Shown piece after piece: positions 35,665-43,712 of a DNA stretch of 43,879 nucleotides. The notes under the pieces were generated by a model, which worked only from the letters and a program-made list of their open reading frames with translations, searched no databases and was not told the origin of the DNA. The stretch's first letter is position 1. Each line of letters begins with the position of its first letter. The stretch lies in contig NZ_SPMY01000038.1 of assembly GCF_012939955.1 (NCBI RefSeq), positions 1 to 43,879 of the forward strand, given 5' to 3'. This stretch comes from Candidatus Accumulibacter phosphatis. Its GTDB lineage: Bacteria > Pseudomonadota > Gammaproteobacteria > Burkholderiales > Rhodocyclaceae. The translations under genes were made by a program, and so were the position numbers.

Positions 35665-36126
35665 ATGGCAACCCACCGTGAAAGCCGCGCTATTGCGCTC
35701 GCCGCCGAGTACCTGTTCGATGTCGTCGCCGATGTCGAAAGCTATCCCCAGTTCGTGCCGCTGATCGCCGATGCGAAGATCGTTCGCCGCGAAGAAGCGG
35801 CCTACGAAACCGAGCAGAGCCTGGCGCTCGGGCTACTGTTGCATCGCTTCCGCACGCGCACCGAGCTCGATCGCCCGCACAAGATCAGCATACGTTCCAA
35901 CGACCGCTCGTTCGCGCACTTCGACATCCGCTGGGCCTTCACGCCGTTCGGCGATGATCGCTGCCACGTCGACTTTGCGCTTGACTGCGAGACACGTTCG
36001 TTTCTGCTGATGCCGGTGATTCAGCTGCTGGTCATGCCGATGGCTGCCGGCATGGTCAGCGCCTTCGAAGCGCGTGCGCGTGCGCAGGCTGCGAAAAGCG
36101 GCGGTGCTGCCAGCCCGGACGGGTAA
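35665..36126 (+). CDS. ratA: RatA/Coq10-like START-domain protein
   Basis: A 153-aa protein of the RatA (YfjG)/Coq10 family: SYPQFVPLIADAKIVRRE, RFRTRTELDRPHKI and SFLLMPVIQLLVMPMAAGMV. In eukaryotes Coq10 binds ubiquinone; in E. coli RatA was described as an inhibitor of 70S ribosome association, but most homologues are probably ubiquinone-related. aggagg at 35650-35655 supports the ATG. Its usual divergent neighbour smpB is absent here, replaced by the mobile-element-derived stretch. glnS follows after 32 bp. Confidence 0.85.
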   Translation: MATHRESRAIALAAEYLFDVVADVESYPQFVPLIADAKIVRREEAAYETEQSLALGLLLHRFRTRTELDRPHKISIRSNDRSFAHFDIRWAFTPFGDDRCHVDFALDCETRSFLLMPVIQLLVMPMAAGMVSAFEARARAQAAKSGGAASPDG

Positions 36127-36158
36127 AATGCAAGGCTTCTCGAATCAAGGACCGCCCC

Positions 36159-38006
36159 GTGAGCCAGGAGCCCAGCAGTAGTGCGGCGAGCACCTCAGCA
36201 GTCGCCAGCAGCAACTTTATCCGTAACCTCATCGAAGCCGATCTCGCCGCCGGCAAGCATGCGGCGCGCAGATGGTCGGGCCAGCCCGGGCCGGCCGCAC
36301 AGCAACTTGCCGGTGCGCTCGACGCGGCGAAAATCCGCACGCGCTTTCCGCCGGAGCCGAACGGCTATTTGCACTTTGGCCACGCCAAGTCGATCTGCCT
36401 GAACTTCGGGCTGGCGCAGGACTACGGTGGTCGCTGCCACCTGCGCTTCGACGACACCAACCCGGAGAAGGAAGAGCAGGAATACGTCGATTCGATCGTC
36501 GATGCCGTGCATTGGCTCGGCTTTTCCTGGCAAGGTCCGCTCGCCGAAGAGTCGACAGACAGCGAGTGCAATCTCTATTTTGCGTCCAACTACTTCGACT
36601 GGATGGTCGAGTTTGCCGAATACCTGATCAGCAGCGGCCACGCCTACGTCGATAGCCAGAGCGCCGAGGAGATGCGTGCCAGCCGCGGGACGCTCACCGA
36701 GGCGGGTGCCAATTCGCCGTTTCGCCAGCGTAGCGTCGCGGCAAGCATGGACCTCTTCAAACGCATGCAGCAGGGCGAGTTTCCGGACGGCGCGCACATC
36801 CTGCGGGCGCGCATCGACATGGCCGCCGGCAACATCAATCTGCGTGATCCGGCGATCTACCGTATCCGCCACGCCAGCCACCACAACACCGGCGACCGCT
36901 GGTGCGTCTATCCGATGTACACCTATGCGCACCCGATCGAAGACGCCCTCGAGAACATCAGCCACTCGATCTGTACCCTCGAATTTGCCGACCAGCGCCC
37001 TTTCTACGACTGGCTGCTCGAGCGGCTGGCCGAAGGCGGCCTGTTGCAGCGGCCGCTACCGCAGCAGATCGAGTTCTCGCGACTGAACCTCACTTACATC
37101 GTCCTCTCGAAGCGCATGCTGATCCAGCTGGTCGAGGAAAAGCACGTGAGCGGCTGGGACGACCCGCGTCTGCCGACGCTGGTCGGCGCGCGCCGCCGTG
37201 GCTACCCGGCGGCAGGGTTTCGCCTCTTTGCCGAGCGTGTCGGCGTCTCGAAATCGGACTCGCTGATCGAGTACTCGTTGCTCGAAGACTGCATGCGCGA
37301 AATCCTCAACGATGCCGCCGAACGCCGCGTCGCGGTACTCGATCCGCTCAAGCTGATCATCGACAACTACCCGATCGGCGAAAGCGAGGAGTGCTTTGCG
37401 CCCAACCATCCGTTGAAGCCGGAAGCCGGCAAGCGCGCCATGCCCTTTGGCCGTGAGCTGTGGATCGAACGCGAAGACTTCATGGTGCAACCAAGCAAGG
37501 GCTACCATCGCCTCTATCCCGGCAATATGGCCCGTCTGCGTTATGGCTATGTCGTCAAGTGCACCGCTTTCGACCTTGACGACAGCGGTGCCGTGAGCGC
37601 CGTTCATTGCGAATACTTCGCCGATTCGAAGAGCGGTACGCCCGGTGCCGACGACTACAAGGTCAAGGGTAACCTGCACTGGATCTCGGTTGCCGAGGCC
37701 TGCCCTGCCGAAGTGCGCCTCTACGACCGGCTGTTCTCCGTCCCCTCACCTGGCGCCCGGCGCGAAGGCGACCCGGAGGGCGTCGAACGCGATTTCCGCG
37801 ACGACATCAATCCCGACAGCATGCGCGTCATCCAGGCCTGGCTCGAGCCCTCGCTGAAGGCGGTCGAGGCGGAAGAATGCTTCCAGTTCGAACGGCATGG
37901 CTACTTCGTCGCCGATCGCGTCGATTCGCAGCCCGGCGCGCCGGTCTTCAATCGCACGGTGACGCTCCGGGATTCGTGGTCGGTGAAGGGCGGCGCGCGC
38001 AAGTGA
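36159..38006 (+). CDS. glnS: Glutaminyl-tRNA synthetase
   Basis: The 615-aa class I synthetase has the HIGH-like motif in PPEPNGYLHFGHAKS, the KMSKS counterpart VLSKRML, a GlnRS-type anticodon-binding beta-barrel end and the characteristic RFDDTNPEKE. It charges tRNA-Gln with glutamine in the cytoplasm. A GTG start follows ratA by 32 bp. The N-terminal Ser/Ala-rich leader of about 20 residues may be variable. It is intact. Confidence 0.96.
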   Translation: MSQEPSSSAASTSAVASSNFIRNLIEADLAAGKHAARRWSGQPGPAAQQLAGALDAAKIRTRFPPEPNGYLHFGHAKSICLNFGLAQDYGGRCHLRFDDTNPEKEEQEYVDSIVDAVHWLGFSWQGPLAEESTDSECNLYFASNYFDWMVEFAEYLISSGHAYVDSQSAEEMRASRGTLTEAGANSPFRQRSVAASMDLFKRMQQGEFPDGAHILRARIDMAAGNINLRDPAIYRIRHASHHNTGDRWCVYPMYTYAHPIEDALENISHSICTLEFADQRPFYDWLLERLAEGGLLQRPLPQQIEFSRLNLTYIVLSKRMLIQLVEEKHVSGWDDPRLPTLVGARRRGYPAAGFRLFAERVGVSKSDSLIEYSLLEDCMREILNDAAERRVAVLDPLKLIIDNYPIGESEECFAPNHPLKPEAGKRAMPFGRELWIEREDFMVQPSKGYHRLYPGNMARLRYGYVVKCTAFDLDDSGAVSAVHCEYFADSKSGTPGADDYKVKGNLHWISVAEACPAEVRLYDRLFSVPSPGARREGDPEGVERDFRDDINPDSMRVIQAWLEPSLKAVEAEECFQFERHGYFVADRVDSQPGAPVFNRTVTLRDSWSVKGGARK

Positions 38007-38021
38007 AGCGCTGACCGCAGC

Positions 38022-38375
38022 CTAGAGCAACTCCAGCACCTTCTCCGGCGGCCTGCCGAGAACCGCCCGCTCGCCGCGTACGGCGATCGGGCGTTCGATC
38101 AGGATCGGGTGTGTGGCCAGGGCATCCAGCCACTCGTCGTCGCTCAGCGAACGTCCGGCGTAGTTTTCCTTGAAAACGGCTTCGCTGCGGCGCACGAGAT
38201 CCGCCGCTTTCATGCCCAGCATCGCCAGCAGCGCACGCAGTTCTTCGCGGGTCGGTGGCGTCTTGAGGTAGTCGACGATCTCCGCTTCGACGCCTTTCTC
38301 GGCGATCAATTGGCAGGCGGCGCGGCTTTTCGAGCAGCGCTGGTTGTGATAAATGCGCAGGGGAATGTTGCTCAT
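38022..38375 (-). CDS. ArsC-family arsenate reductase-like protein (YfgD type)
   Basis: A 117-aa thioredoxin-fold protein with HNQRCSKSR near residues 10-18, holding the single redox cysteine of glutaredoxin-dependent ArsC/Spx relatives, and the RPIAVRGERAVLGRPPE block near the end, as in classical arsenate reductases. No arsenic-resistance genes are nearby, so the true substrate is unsure; YfgD-like members lack shown activity. It is convergent with glnS, with 15 bp between the stops. Confidence 0.85.
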   Translation of the reverse strand: MSNIPLRIYHNQRCSKSRAACQLIAEKGVEAEIVDYLKTPPTREELRALLAMLGMKAADLVRRSEAVFKENYAGRSLSDDEWLDALATHPILIERPIAVRGERAVLGRPPEKVLELL

Positions 38376-38463
38376 CGTTGGTCCTTGTAGAAAGAAGAAG
38401 TTGGGAAGGGATAGGATCGGGTAGCCGCAGCGCAGTTCGTTGCCGCCAGCGAGCCGTGTCGCC

Positions 38464-39669
38464 TCATTCGGCGCGCAGCGCGTCCACGGCGTTCAGCCGT
38501 GCCGCACGCCGGGCCGGCAGCACCCCGGCCAACAGGCCGATGAGCACGGCGATGAGTTCGGCCAGGGCGACGAAGCTGAGCGGCGTGTGCACCGGTAGGG
38601 CCGGCACCAGCAGGTGGATCAACTGCGCGAGCCCGAAGCCGAGCAGCAGGCCCAGCAATCCGCCGAGTGCCGAGAGGGCGACCGCTTCGCCGAGAAAGAG
38701 CCCGAGAATGGTCCGCCGCGGCGCGCCGAGGGCGACCAGCAGGCCGATTTCGCCCGTCCGTTCGGTGACCGCGATGGTCATGATGGTGACGATGCCGACG
38801 CCGCCGACGAGCAGCGAGATGCTGCCCAGCGCACCGACGGCCATGGTCAGCACGTCGAGGATGTTCGACAGGGTGCGCAGCATGTCTTCCTGGGTGGTGA
38901 TCGTGAAATCCTCGCGGCCGTGGCGCGCCGTCAGCGTCGCCTTGACGCGCGCGCTGACGCCGGCGGCGCGCACGCCTTCCTCGTACGACAGATCGATCTT
39001 CATGATCCCGTCGCGGTTGTACAACTCCAGCGCCCGCGCGGTCGGAATGTAGGCGGCGTCGTCGAGATCGATACCCAGGAACTGACCCTTGGCTTCGAGG
39101 ACGCCGATGACGCGAAACTGCATGCCACCGGCGCTGACGCGGGCACCAAGCGGGTTGGCGCTACCGAACAACTCCTCCTTGAGGCGTGCGCCCAGGACCA
39201 TGAAGGCGCGCGCACTGTCGGCGTCCTCGGCGGGCAGAAACTGACCGCTGCGCACCTTGATGCTGAACACCTTGAGCATGTCGGGGCTGACGCCATTGAC
39301 CGTCGTGCGCCGCAGGCGGCCATTGGCATTGACTTCGGTGTTGCCCCAGACGGTCGCCGTCATGCCGGTGATGTGTGGCAGGCGGGCCAGGGCGCGTGCG
39401 TCGTCGAGGGTCAGCGGCCGCACCGAGGTCGGAATGCCGCTCGGCGCGTGCCCGGCGGTCTTCGTCCGGCCCGGCGCGACGCTGATCACATTGGTGCCGA
39501 ACTGGGTGAATTCGGCAAGCACGAAGCGATGGATGCCTTCGCCGATCGAGGTCAGCAGGATCACCGCCGCGACGCCGACGGCAATGCCCAGCAGGGTCAG
39601 GAAGCTGCGCAGGCGGTGCGCGGTGATCGCGCGCAGGGCGAGGTGCAGGGAGTCGCGGGGGCGGATCAT
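38464..39669 (-). CDS. MacB-type ABC transporter permease (second paralog)
   Basis: A 401-aa permease: an N-terminal segment (SFLTLLGIAVGVAAVILL), a periplasmic MacB-like domain of about 220 residues, and three C-terminal segments with the conserved IAVTERTGEIGLLVALGA block and closing GVLPARRAARLNAVDALR. The ATG at 39667-39669 overlaps the hipA stop (ATGA), so translation is coupled to hipA. It is closest to the permease at 41794, from which hipBA separates it. It likely exports a lipid, peptide or drug together with the ATPase at 42984. Confidence 0.9.
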   Translation of the reverse strand: MIRPRDSLHLALRAITAHRLRSFLTLLGIAVGVAAVILLTSIGEGIHRFVLAEFTQFGTNVISVAPGRTKTAGHAPSGIPTSVRPLTLDDARALARLPHITGMTATVWGNTEVNANGRLRRTTVNGVSPDMLKVFSIKVRSGQFLPAEDADSARAFMVLGARLKEELFGSANPLGARVSAGGMQFRVIGVLEAKGQFLGIDLDDAAYIPTARALELYNRDGIMKIDLSYEEGVRAAGVSARVKATLTARHGREDFTITTQEDMLRTLSNILDVLTMAVGALGSISLLVGGVGIVTIMTIAVTERTGEIGLLVALGAPRRTILGLFLGEAVALSALGGLLGLLLGFGLAQLIHLLVPALPVHTPLSFVALAELIAVLIGLLAGVLPARRAARLNAVDALRAE

Positions 39670-40970
39670 TTTTCTGGAAAAGACAGCCGGTGGGTTTTTT
39701 GAATCGCTTCGCGCCATTCATCGGCGAGGCGTGCCTGAGCGGCAAACTCCGGCCAGCGCTGCACGGCCGCCTGCACTTTCGCGATGATTGTCGCTGCGCG
39801 GCCCTGTTTCATCAGCGCCGCCTTCGCGCAGGCCTTGAAATCCGCCAGCGTGAAGCCGTCCCGTTTCCCATTCAGCGTCATCTGGTGCGTGGCCGTCCAG
39901 GAACCCGACGGATTGTAGCTGTAGGTGAGGTCGAAGGCCGGGGCGAGCGACCACGCGCCCTCCTTGTTCATCAGGAAGGCGATGTTCTTCACATGGTCGT
40001 CCTGATTGCGCGCCACGATGTTGAACACCATCCGCCGGAACTGCTCCTCCACCGCGGCCATCGGCAGTTGCAATTGGCGGATGATCAGCAGCGCCTGCTC
40101 GTAGGCGTAGGCTCCCGCCTGATTGAAATCGAAATGCGCTAGCGCACCCAGCGACTGCATGTGCAGCTTCTCCCCGCCAGGCAAGCGATCGAAGCGGCGG
40201 GTCATGAAGTGCCGCCGCCCGTCTTCCTCCAGCAGCCGGCAGGCGCTCATCGTGATGCCCGCCGCCTTGGCCATCAGGTGATAGGCAAACTCGATGGTCC
40301 CGTATCCCTGCGGGTCTTCCAGCTCCTTGTCCCTGTTGCCGGAAACACCGTCGAACTTCAGCAGCCAGTATTCGAAACCCTCGCCGGCCGCGATTTGCCC
40401 CGAACGCACTTCGTTGCTGGCCGGGTTCCAGGCGATCACCGCCTTGGCCCGGGCTCCGCCGGCGGATGTGCCGACGCTCAGTATGGCGCGCAGCGCCTTC
40501 TCTCTACCCGTGTCGTGGAAATGTCCCTGGAGATCGTTTCGGTGCGTCAACACCTCGCCGGCCAGTCGCACCAACGCGTCGATTTCAATTTTCGTCGTCT
40601 TGCGCTCGCTCGGCCCCAGCACCGGAGCAAACTCCAGCGCACCCATGCCGCGCTTGCCGGTGTAGCAAAGGCGCTCGACGGCGTTGAAGCTGTCTGGCGT
40701 GCGGCCCTGCGTGGCCAGCCAGGCATCGATCAAGGCGTTTCCGAAGCGGTCCGGCAGCGAGTCCGCGAGCAGCCCCGGCAGACCGTGGAAGGTCTCGCGC
40801 GGCAGCGCCGGGAATTGATGCACCCGCTCGCTCAAGGGCATGCTCAGCGGCGAAATCTCGATCCCGCTGCGCGCGAACTCCGTGTCGTATTGAAACGTGG
40901 CCACCTCCCGCCTTTCCGCGAGCGAGACGGCACCGATCGTGCGGCCCCAGAGCTGGACTTTGGCGATCAT
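39666..40970 (-). CDS. hipA: HipA-type serine/threonine kinase toxin
   Basis: A 434-aa HipA family protein with an N-terminal subdomain (DSLPDRFGNALIDAW), the ATP loop (GTSAGGARAK, 167-176), the catalytic-loop motif RNQDDHVKN (321-329) and the metal-binding aspartate in APAFDLTYS (D347). HipA of E. coli phosphorylates GltX and causes persistence; related toxins hit other proteins, so the target here is open. The gene overlaps hipB by four bases and the next permease by four bases. Confidence 0.93.
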   Translation of the reverse strand: MIAKVQLWGRTIGAVSLAERREVATFQYDTEFARSGIEISPLSMPLSERVHQFPALPRETFHGLPGLLADSLPDRFGNALIDAWLATQGRTPDSFNAVERLCYTGKRGMGALEFAPVLGPSERKTTKIEIDALVRLAGEVLTHRNDLQGHFHDTGREKALRAILSVGTSAGGARAKAVIAWNPASNEVRSGQIAAGEGFEYWLLKFDGVSGNRDKELEDPQGYGTIEFAYHLMAKAAGITMSACRLLEEDGRRHFMTRRFDRLPGGEKLHMQSLGALAHFDFNQAGAYAYEQALLIIRQLQLPMAAVEEQFRRMVFNIVARNQDDHVKNIAFLMNKEGAWSLAPAFDLTYSYNPSGSWTATHQMTLNGKRDGFTLADFKACAKAALMKQGRAATIIAKVQAAVQRWPEFAAQARLADEWREAIQKTHRLSFPEK

Positions 40971-41320
40971 GTCGGCTCACCCCAGGTCCACTTCTTCTTC
41001 TCTCCGGGTTCCGCTTTCCCGCCCGAGGCCCGTTGCCGCGTCCGGCCTTGCTGCCGCAACTGTGCCATCGGGCCGGGCTCCGGCTCCGGCAGCAGAGTCT
41101 CGAAGCGCTCCAGCAAACCGAGCACCCGGCATATCCTCAGAAAACCCGAAAGCCGCGTCGCCACCTCGCCCGACTCCAGACGTTCGACCGTCCGCTTGGC
41201 CACCCCCGCCTGCTCGGCCAGGGCCGCCTGCGTGAGCCTGCGCTCGATACGGGCAGCCGCGAGACGCCCGCCAAGTTCCTCCAGAATGGCTTGATCGGTC
41301 AGGTTGTTGGAAATCTTCAT
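40967..41320 (-). CDS. hipB: HipB-type antitoxin, XRE helix-turn-helix
   Basis: A 117-aa DNA-binding protein: helix-turn-helix in RRLTQAALAEQAGVAKRTVERLE SG (written in parts), preceded by EELGGRLAAARIE. The C-terminal tail (GEKKKWTWGEPT) is charged and unstructured and may hold the HipA-binding part. It should bind the palindromes at 41325-41338 and 41359-41384 upstream and repress hipBA. ATGA overlap with hipA. Confidence 0.92.
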   Translation of the reverse strand: MKISNNLTDQAILEELGGRLAAARIERRLTQAALAEQAGVAKRTVERLESGEVATRLSGFLRICRVLGLLERFETLLPEPEPGPMAQLRQQGRTRQRASGGKAEPGEKKKWTWGEPT

Positions 41321-41324
41321 AATG

Positions 41325-41338
41325 CGTCACATGTGGCG
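41325..41338. promoter_or_regulatory. HipB operator, proximal
   Basis: cgtcacatgtggcg, an imperfect palindrome five bases before the hipB ATG, similar to the distal one: consensus CGYCACATGYGACG. Centres are 40 bp apart, about four helical turns. Confidence 0.65.
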
Positions 41339-41358
41339 AATAATACGATTCTAGGACA

Positions 41359-41384
41359 TTTAATCGTCGCATGTGACGATTAAA
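41359..41384. promoter_or_regulatory. HipB operator, distal
   Basis: A 26-bp inverted repeat with only one unmatched base pair near the centre: arms tttaatcgtc and gacgattaaa with catg in the middle. It flanks a possible -10 (TATTAT or TAGAAT on the minus strand) between the two operators. Confidence 0.7.
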
Positions 41385-41453
41385 CACCATTTTCCGTCAT
41401 ATGGTCGCATCGAGCTTGTAGAACCGCATTACGTAGTTTTTCCCGTCTGCGGC

Positions 41454-41486
41454 AGTAGTAAAGGATTCCTTTACTACTGAATCCTT
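41454..41486. repeat. Overlapping inverted repeats
   Basis: agtagtaaagg (41454-41464), att, cctttactact (41468-41478) is a perfect 11-bp hairpin. A second one, aaggattc (41461-41468) with gaatcctt (41479-41486), uses part of the same bases, so the two folds exclude each other. Confidence 0.8.
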
Positions 41487-41517
41487 GACCAACTCACCCT
41501 CGGCGAAGGCGTTCTTT

Positions 41518-41656
41518 AATGTGAAAGTCTAATGTGAAAGTCGCGTATGCGACTCACGAAACTCCCTTCTCCCGTTGCGGGAGAAGGGGCAGGGGAAGGA
41601 GGGGGGGCGGTCCTGACTTTCATGATCAGGGGTGTCTCGACATGTCATGACCGTTA
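41518..41656. repeat. Dispersed palindromic repeat, copy C
   Basis: Begins with aatgtgaaagtc written twice (41518 and 41531), then gcgtatgcgac, actcccttctccc-gttg-cgggagaagggg, and ends with cggtcctgac ... gtcatgaccg (41609-41653), a 10-bp inverted repeat with one mismatch. Lies between the two ABC permeases, next to hipBA. Confidence 0.85.
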
Positions 41657-41793
41657 GGCGCTGCCCGATGTTCTGGTGAGAAGATGGAGCTGGATTGCTC
41701 CGTCGGCTGCGCCTCCTCGCAAAGACGTGCGAGCTGGTGAGGCGCTTGCCATTCCCGCTTCCCGACGAGACTTTCGGCGCGCCCTTCCGGGAC

Positions 41794-43002
41794 TCAACGC
41801 CTGGACAGCGACAGCACCGGATCGAGCCGCGCGGCCTGGCTGGCGGGCAGGACGCCGAAGAGCACGCCGGTGACGAGTGCCGTGCCGAGCGCGGCGAGGA
41901 CGGCCCAGTCCGGTGGGAAGGCGGGGTACACCGGGTACAGCTGGCGGATGAGCGCCGCGCCCGCCTGCCCCAACACGAAACCAAGGACGGCGCCGGCGAC
42001 CGAGAGCATCGCCGCTTCGGTCAGGAAGGCATTGCGGATCGTCGCGCCGGTGGCGCCGAGCGCCTTGAGCAGGCCGATCTCGGCGCTGCGCTGGGCGACG
42101 GAGACGAGCATCACGTTCATCACCAGGATGCCGGCGACGGCCAGGCTGATCGCCGCGATGCCGGCGACGGCGAGGGTCATCGTGCCGAGCAGGCGGTCGA
42201 AGGTGGCGAGCACGGCGTCCTGGGTGATGATCGTCACGTCCTCTTCGCCGTCGTGGCGCTGCTTGATGATCTCGGTGACCTGCACCTTGGCCGGTTCGAT
42301 GGCTTCGCGACTGCTCGCTTCGACGAGAATCCGGAACAGGGTGTTGCTGTTGAACATCGCCTGCGCCAGCGCCACCGGCACGATGACCAGTTCGTCGGTG
42401 TTCATCCCCAGCCCCTGGCCGCTGGAGGCGAGGACGCCAACGATGCGAAAACGGCGGTCGCCGACGCGTACCAGTTGCCCGAGCGCCGACTCGTGGCCGA
42501 ACATTTCGTCGCGCACCTTGGCGCCAATGACTGCTTCGGAGACGCCACGACGCCAGTCGCCGGTCGGCAGGAAGCGCCCCTGCGCCAGCGTCAGGCGGCG
42601 CACGTCGATGAACTCGGCTGTGGTGCCGACGACCATCACTTCGCGGAGTTTGCCGGCAAAACTGATTTCCGAAGTGCCGACGGCGAGCGGTGCGGCGCGG
42701 TGCACGGCGTTGGCGCGCAACAGCGCCTGCGCGTCGTCGATAGTCAGGTCGCGCGGCGTGCTGGTGACGGCGTTGCCGGGGTTGAAGCCGCCGGTCTGCG
42801 AGCGTCCGGGCAGGACGATGACCAGGTTGCTGCCGATCGACGAGAATTCATTGAGTACGTAGCGGCGGGCGCCGTCGCCGAGCGCGGTGAGGACGACGAC
42901 CGCCGCGACGCCGATGGCCATTGCCAGCACCAGCAGGAAAGTGCGCAGGGGATTGCCGGTCGCCGCGTCGCGGGCGAAGCGGATCAGGTCGGGAGTGCGC
43001 AC
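41794..43002 (-). CDS. MacB-type ABC transporter permease (first paralog)
   Basis: A 402-aa permease: N-terminal segment (RTFLLVLAMAIGVAAVVVL), periplasmic domain, and three C-terminal segments around VAQRSAEIGLLKALGATGAT and GVLFGVLPASQAARLDPV. It starts at a GTG (43000-43002) that overlaps the ATPase end by 19 bases. It pairs with the ATPase as a LolCDE/MacB-like exporter; a second permease at 38464 would make a heterodimer possible. Confidence 0.9.
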   Translation of the reverse strand: MRTPDLIRFARDAATGNPLRTFLLVLAMAIGVAAVVVLTALGDGARRYVLNEFSSIGSNLVIVLPGRSQTGGFNPGNAVTSTPRDLTIDDAQALLRANAVHRAAPLAVGTSEISFAGKLREVMVVGTTAEFIDVRRLTLAQGRFLPTGDWRRGVSEAVIGAKVRDEMFGHESALGQLVRVGDRRFRIVGVLASSGQGLGMNTDELVIVPVALAQAMFNSNTLFRILVEASSREAIEPAKVQVTEIIKQRHDGEEDVTIITQDAVLATFDRLLGTMTLAVAGIAAISLAVAGILVMNVMLVSVAQRSAEIGLLKALGATGATIRNAFLTEAAMLSVAGAVLGFVLGQAGAALIRQLYPVYPAFPPDWAVLAALGTALVTGVLFGVLPASQAARLDPVLSLSRR

Positions 43003-43707
43003 GTGCTGGTGTCTGCTTCAGGGCGTGCGCTGTCATGTTGCAGGGCGCCGTCTTCCATCAGCAACTGACGCCGGGCGCGGGCGCCCAGGGCGCCGTCGTG
43101 GGTGACCACGATCAGCGTCACGCCCTGGCCGTTGAGCGTTTCGAGCAGGCGCATGACTTCCTCGCCGGTGGCTCGATCGAGGTTGCCGGTCGGCTCGTCG
43201 GCGAGAATCACCGCCGGCTGCATGATCGTTGCGCGGGCGATGGCCACGCGCTGGCGCTGTCCGCCCGAGAGCTGGTCCGGGCGGTGGTCGGCGCGGTTTT
43301 CGAGGCCGTAGTCGCGCAGGGTCCGCGCCACGCGCTCGGCGCGTTGGGTGGGCGCGACGCCGGCGAGAATCATCGGCAGGGCGACGTTCTCGGCGGCGGT
43401 CAGGCGTGGCACCAGGTGGAAGCTCTGGAAGACGAAACCGATGCGCTCGCTGCGTACCCGCGCCTGCTCTTCCGCCGAGAGGGTGGTAACGTCGCGGCCC
43501 TCCAGATGATAGGTGCCGGCGTTGGGCCGGTCGAGCAGGCCGAGGAGGTTGAGCAGCGTTGATTTTCCCGAGCCCGACGGGCCCATGACGGCGACGTACT
43601 CGCCGGCGGTGATGCTCAGGTCAAGGCAGCGCAGCGCGTGCACCTCGCTGTCACCGAGCTGAAAAAACGCGCTCGATGCCGGCCAGTTCGATCAGTGCCA
43701 CACTCAT
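42984..43707 (-). CDS. MacB/LolD-type ABC transporter ATPase (frame break at start)
   Basis: The ATPase has Walker [11 protein letters not shown]-loop [17 protein letters not shown], signature [14 protein letters not shown] and Walker [13 protein letters not shown]. As written the open frame starts at 43643, but the family N-terminus lies upstream: the ATG at 43705-43707 gives [15 protein letters not shown], then T6 (plus A6 at 43662-43667) shifts the frame; with one base fewer it continues [13 protein letters not shown]. Corrected length 240 aa. It lies five bases from repeat copy D. Confidence 0.93.
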
Positions 43708-43712
43708 CGCTT

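Larger units (their letters stand above)
41321..41793. other. Intergenic region between hipB and the first permease
   Basis: 473 bases with the hipBA promoter and operators, overlapping hairpins (41454-41486), repeat copy C (41518-41656) and about 130 bases of unassigned sequence downstream of the permease at 41794. No intact gene. Confidence 0.6.

Noticed and set aside
35665-36126. RatA as a toxin of a toxin-antitoxin pair
   Set aside because: No antitoxin-like neighbour (RatB-like) is next to it and the family is better explained as Coq10-like; it lies in a housekeeping unit with glnS.
38022-38375. Arsenic resistance locus
   Set aside because: Only one ArsC-like gene is present, without arsR, arsB or acr3 nearby.
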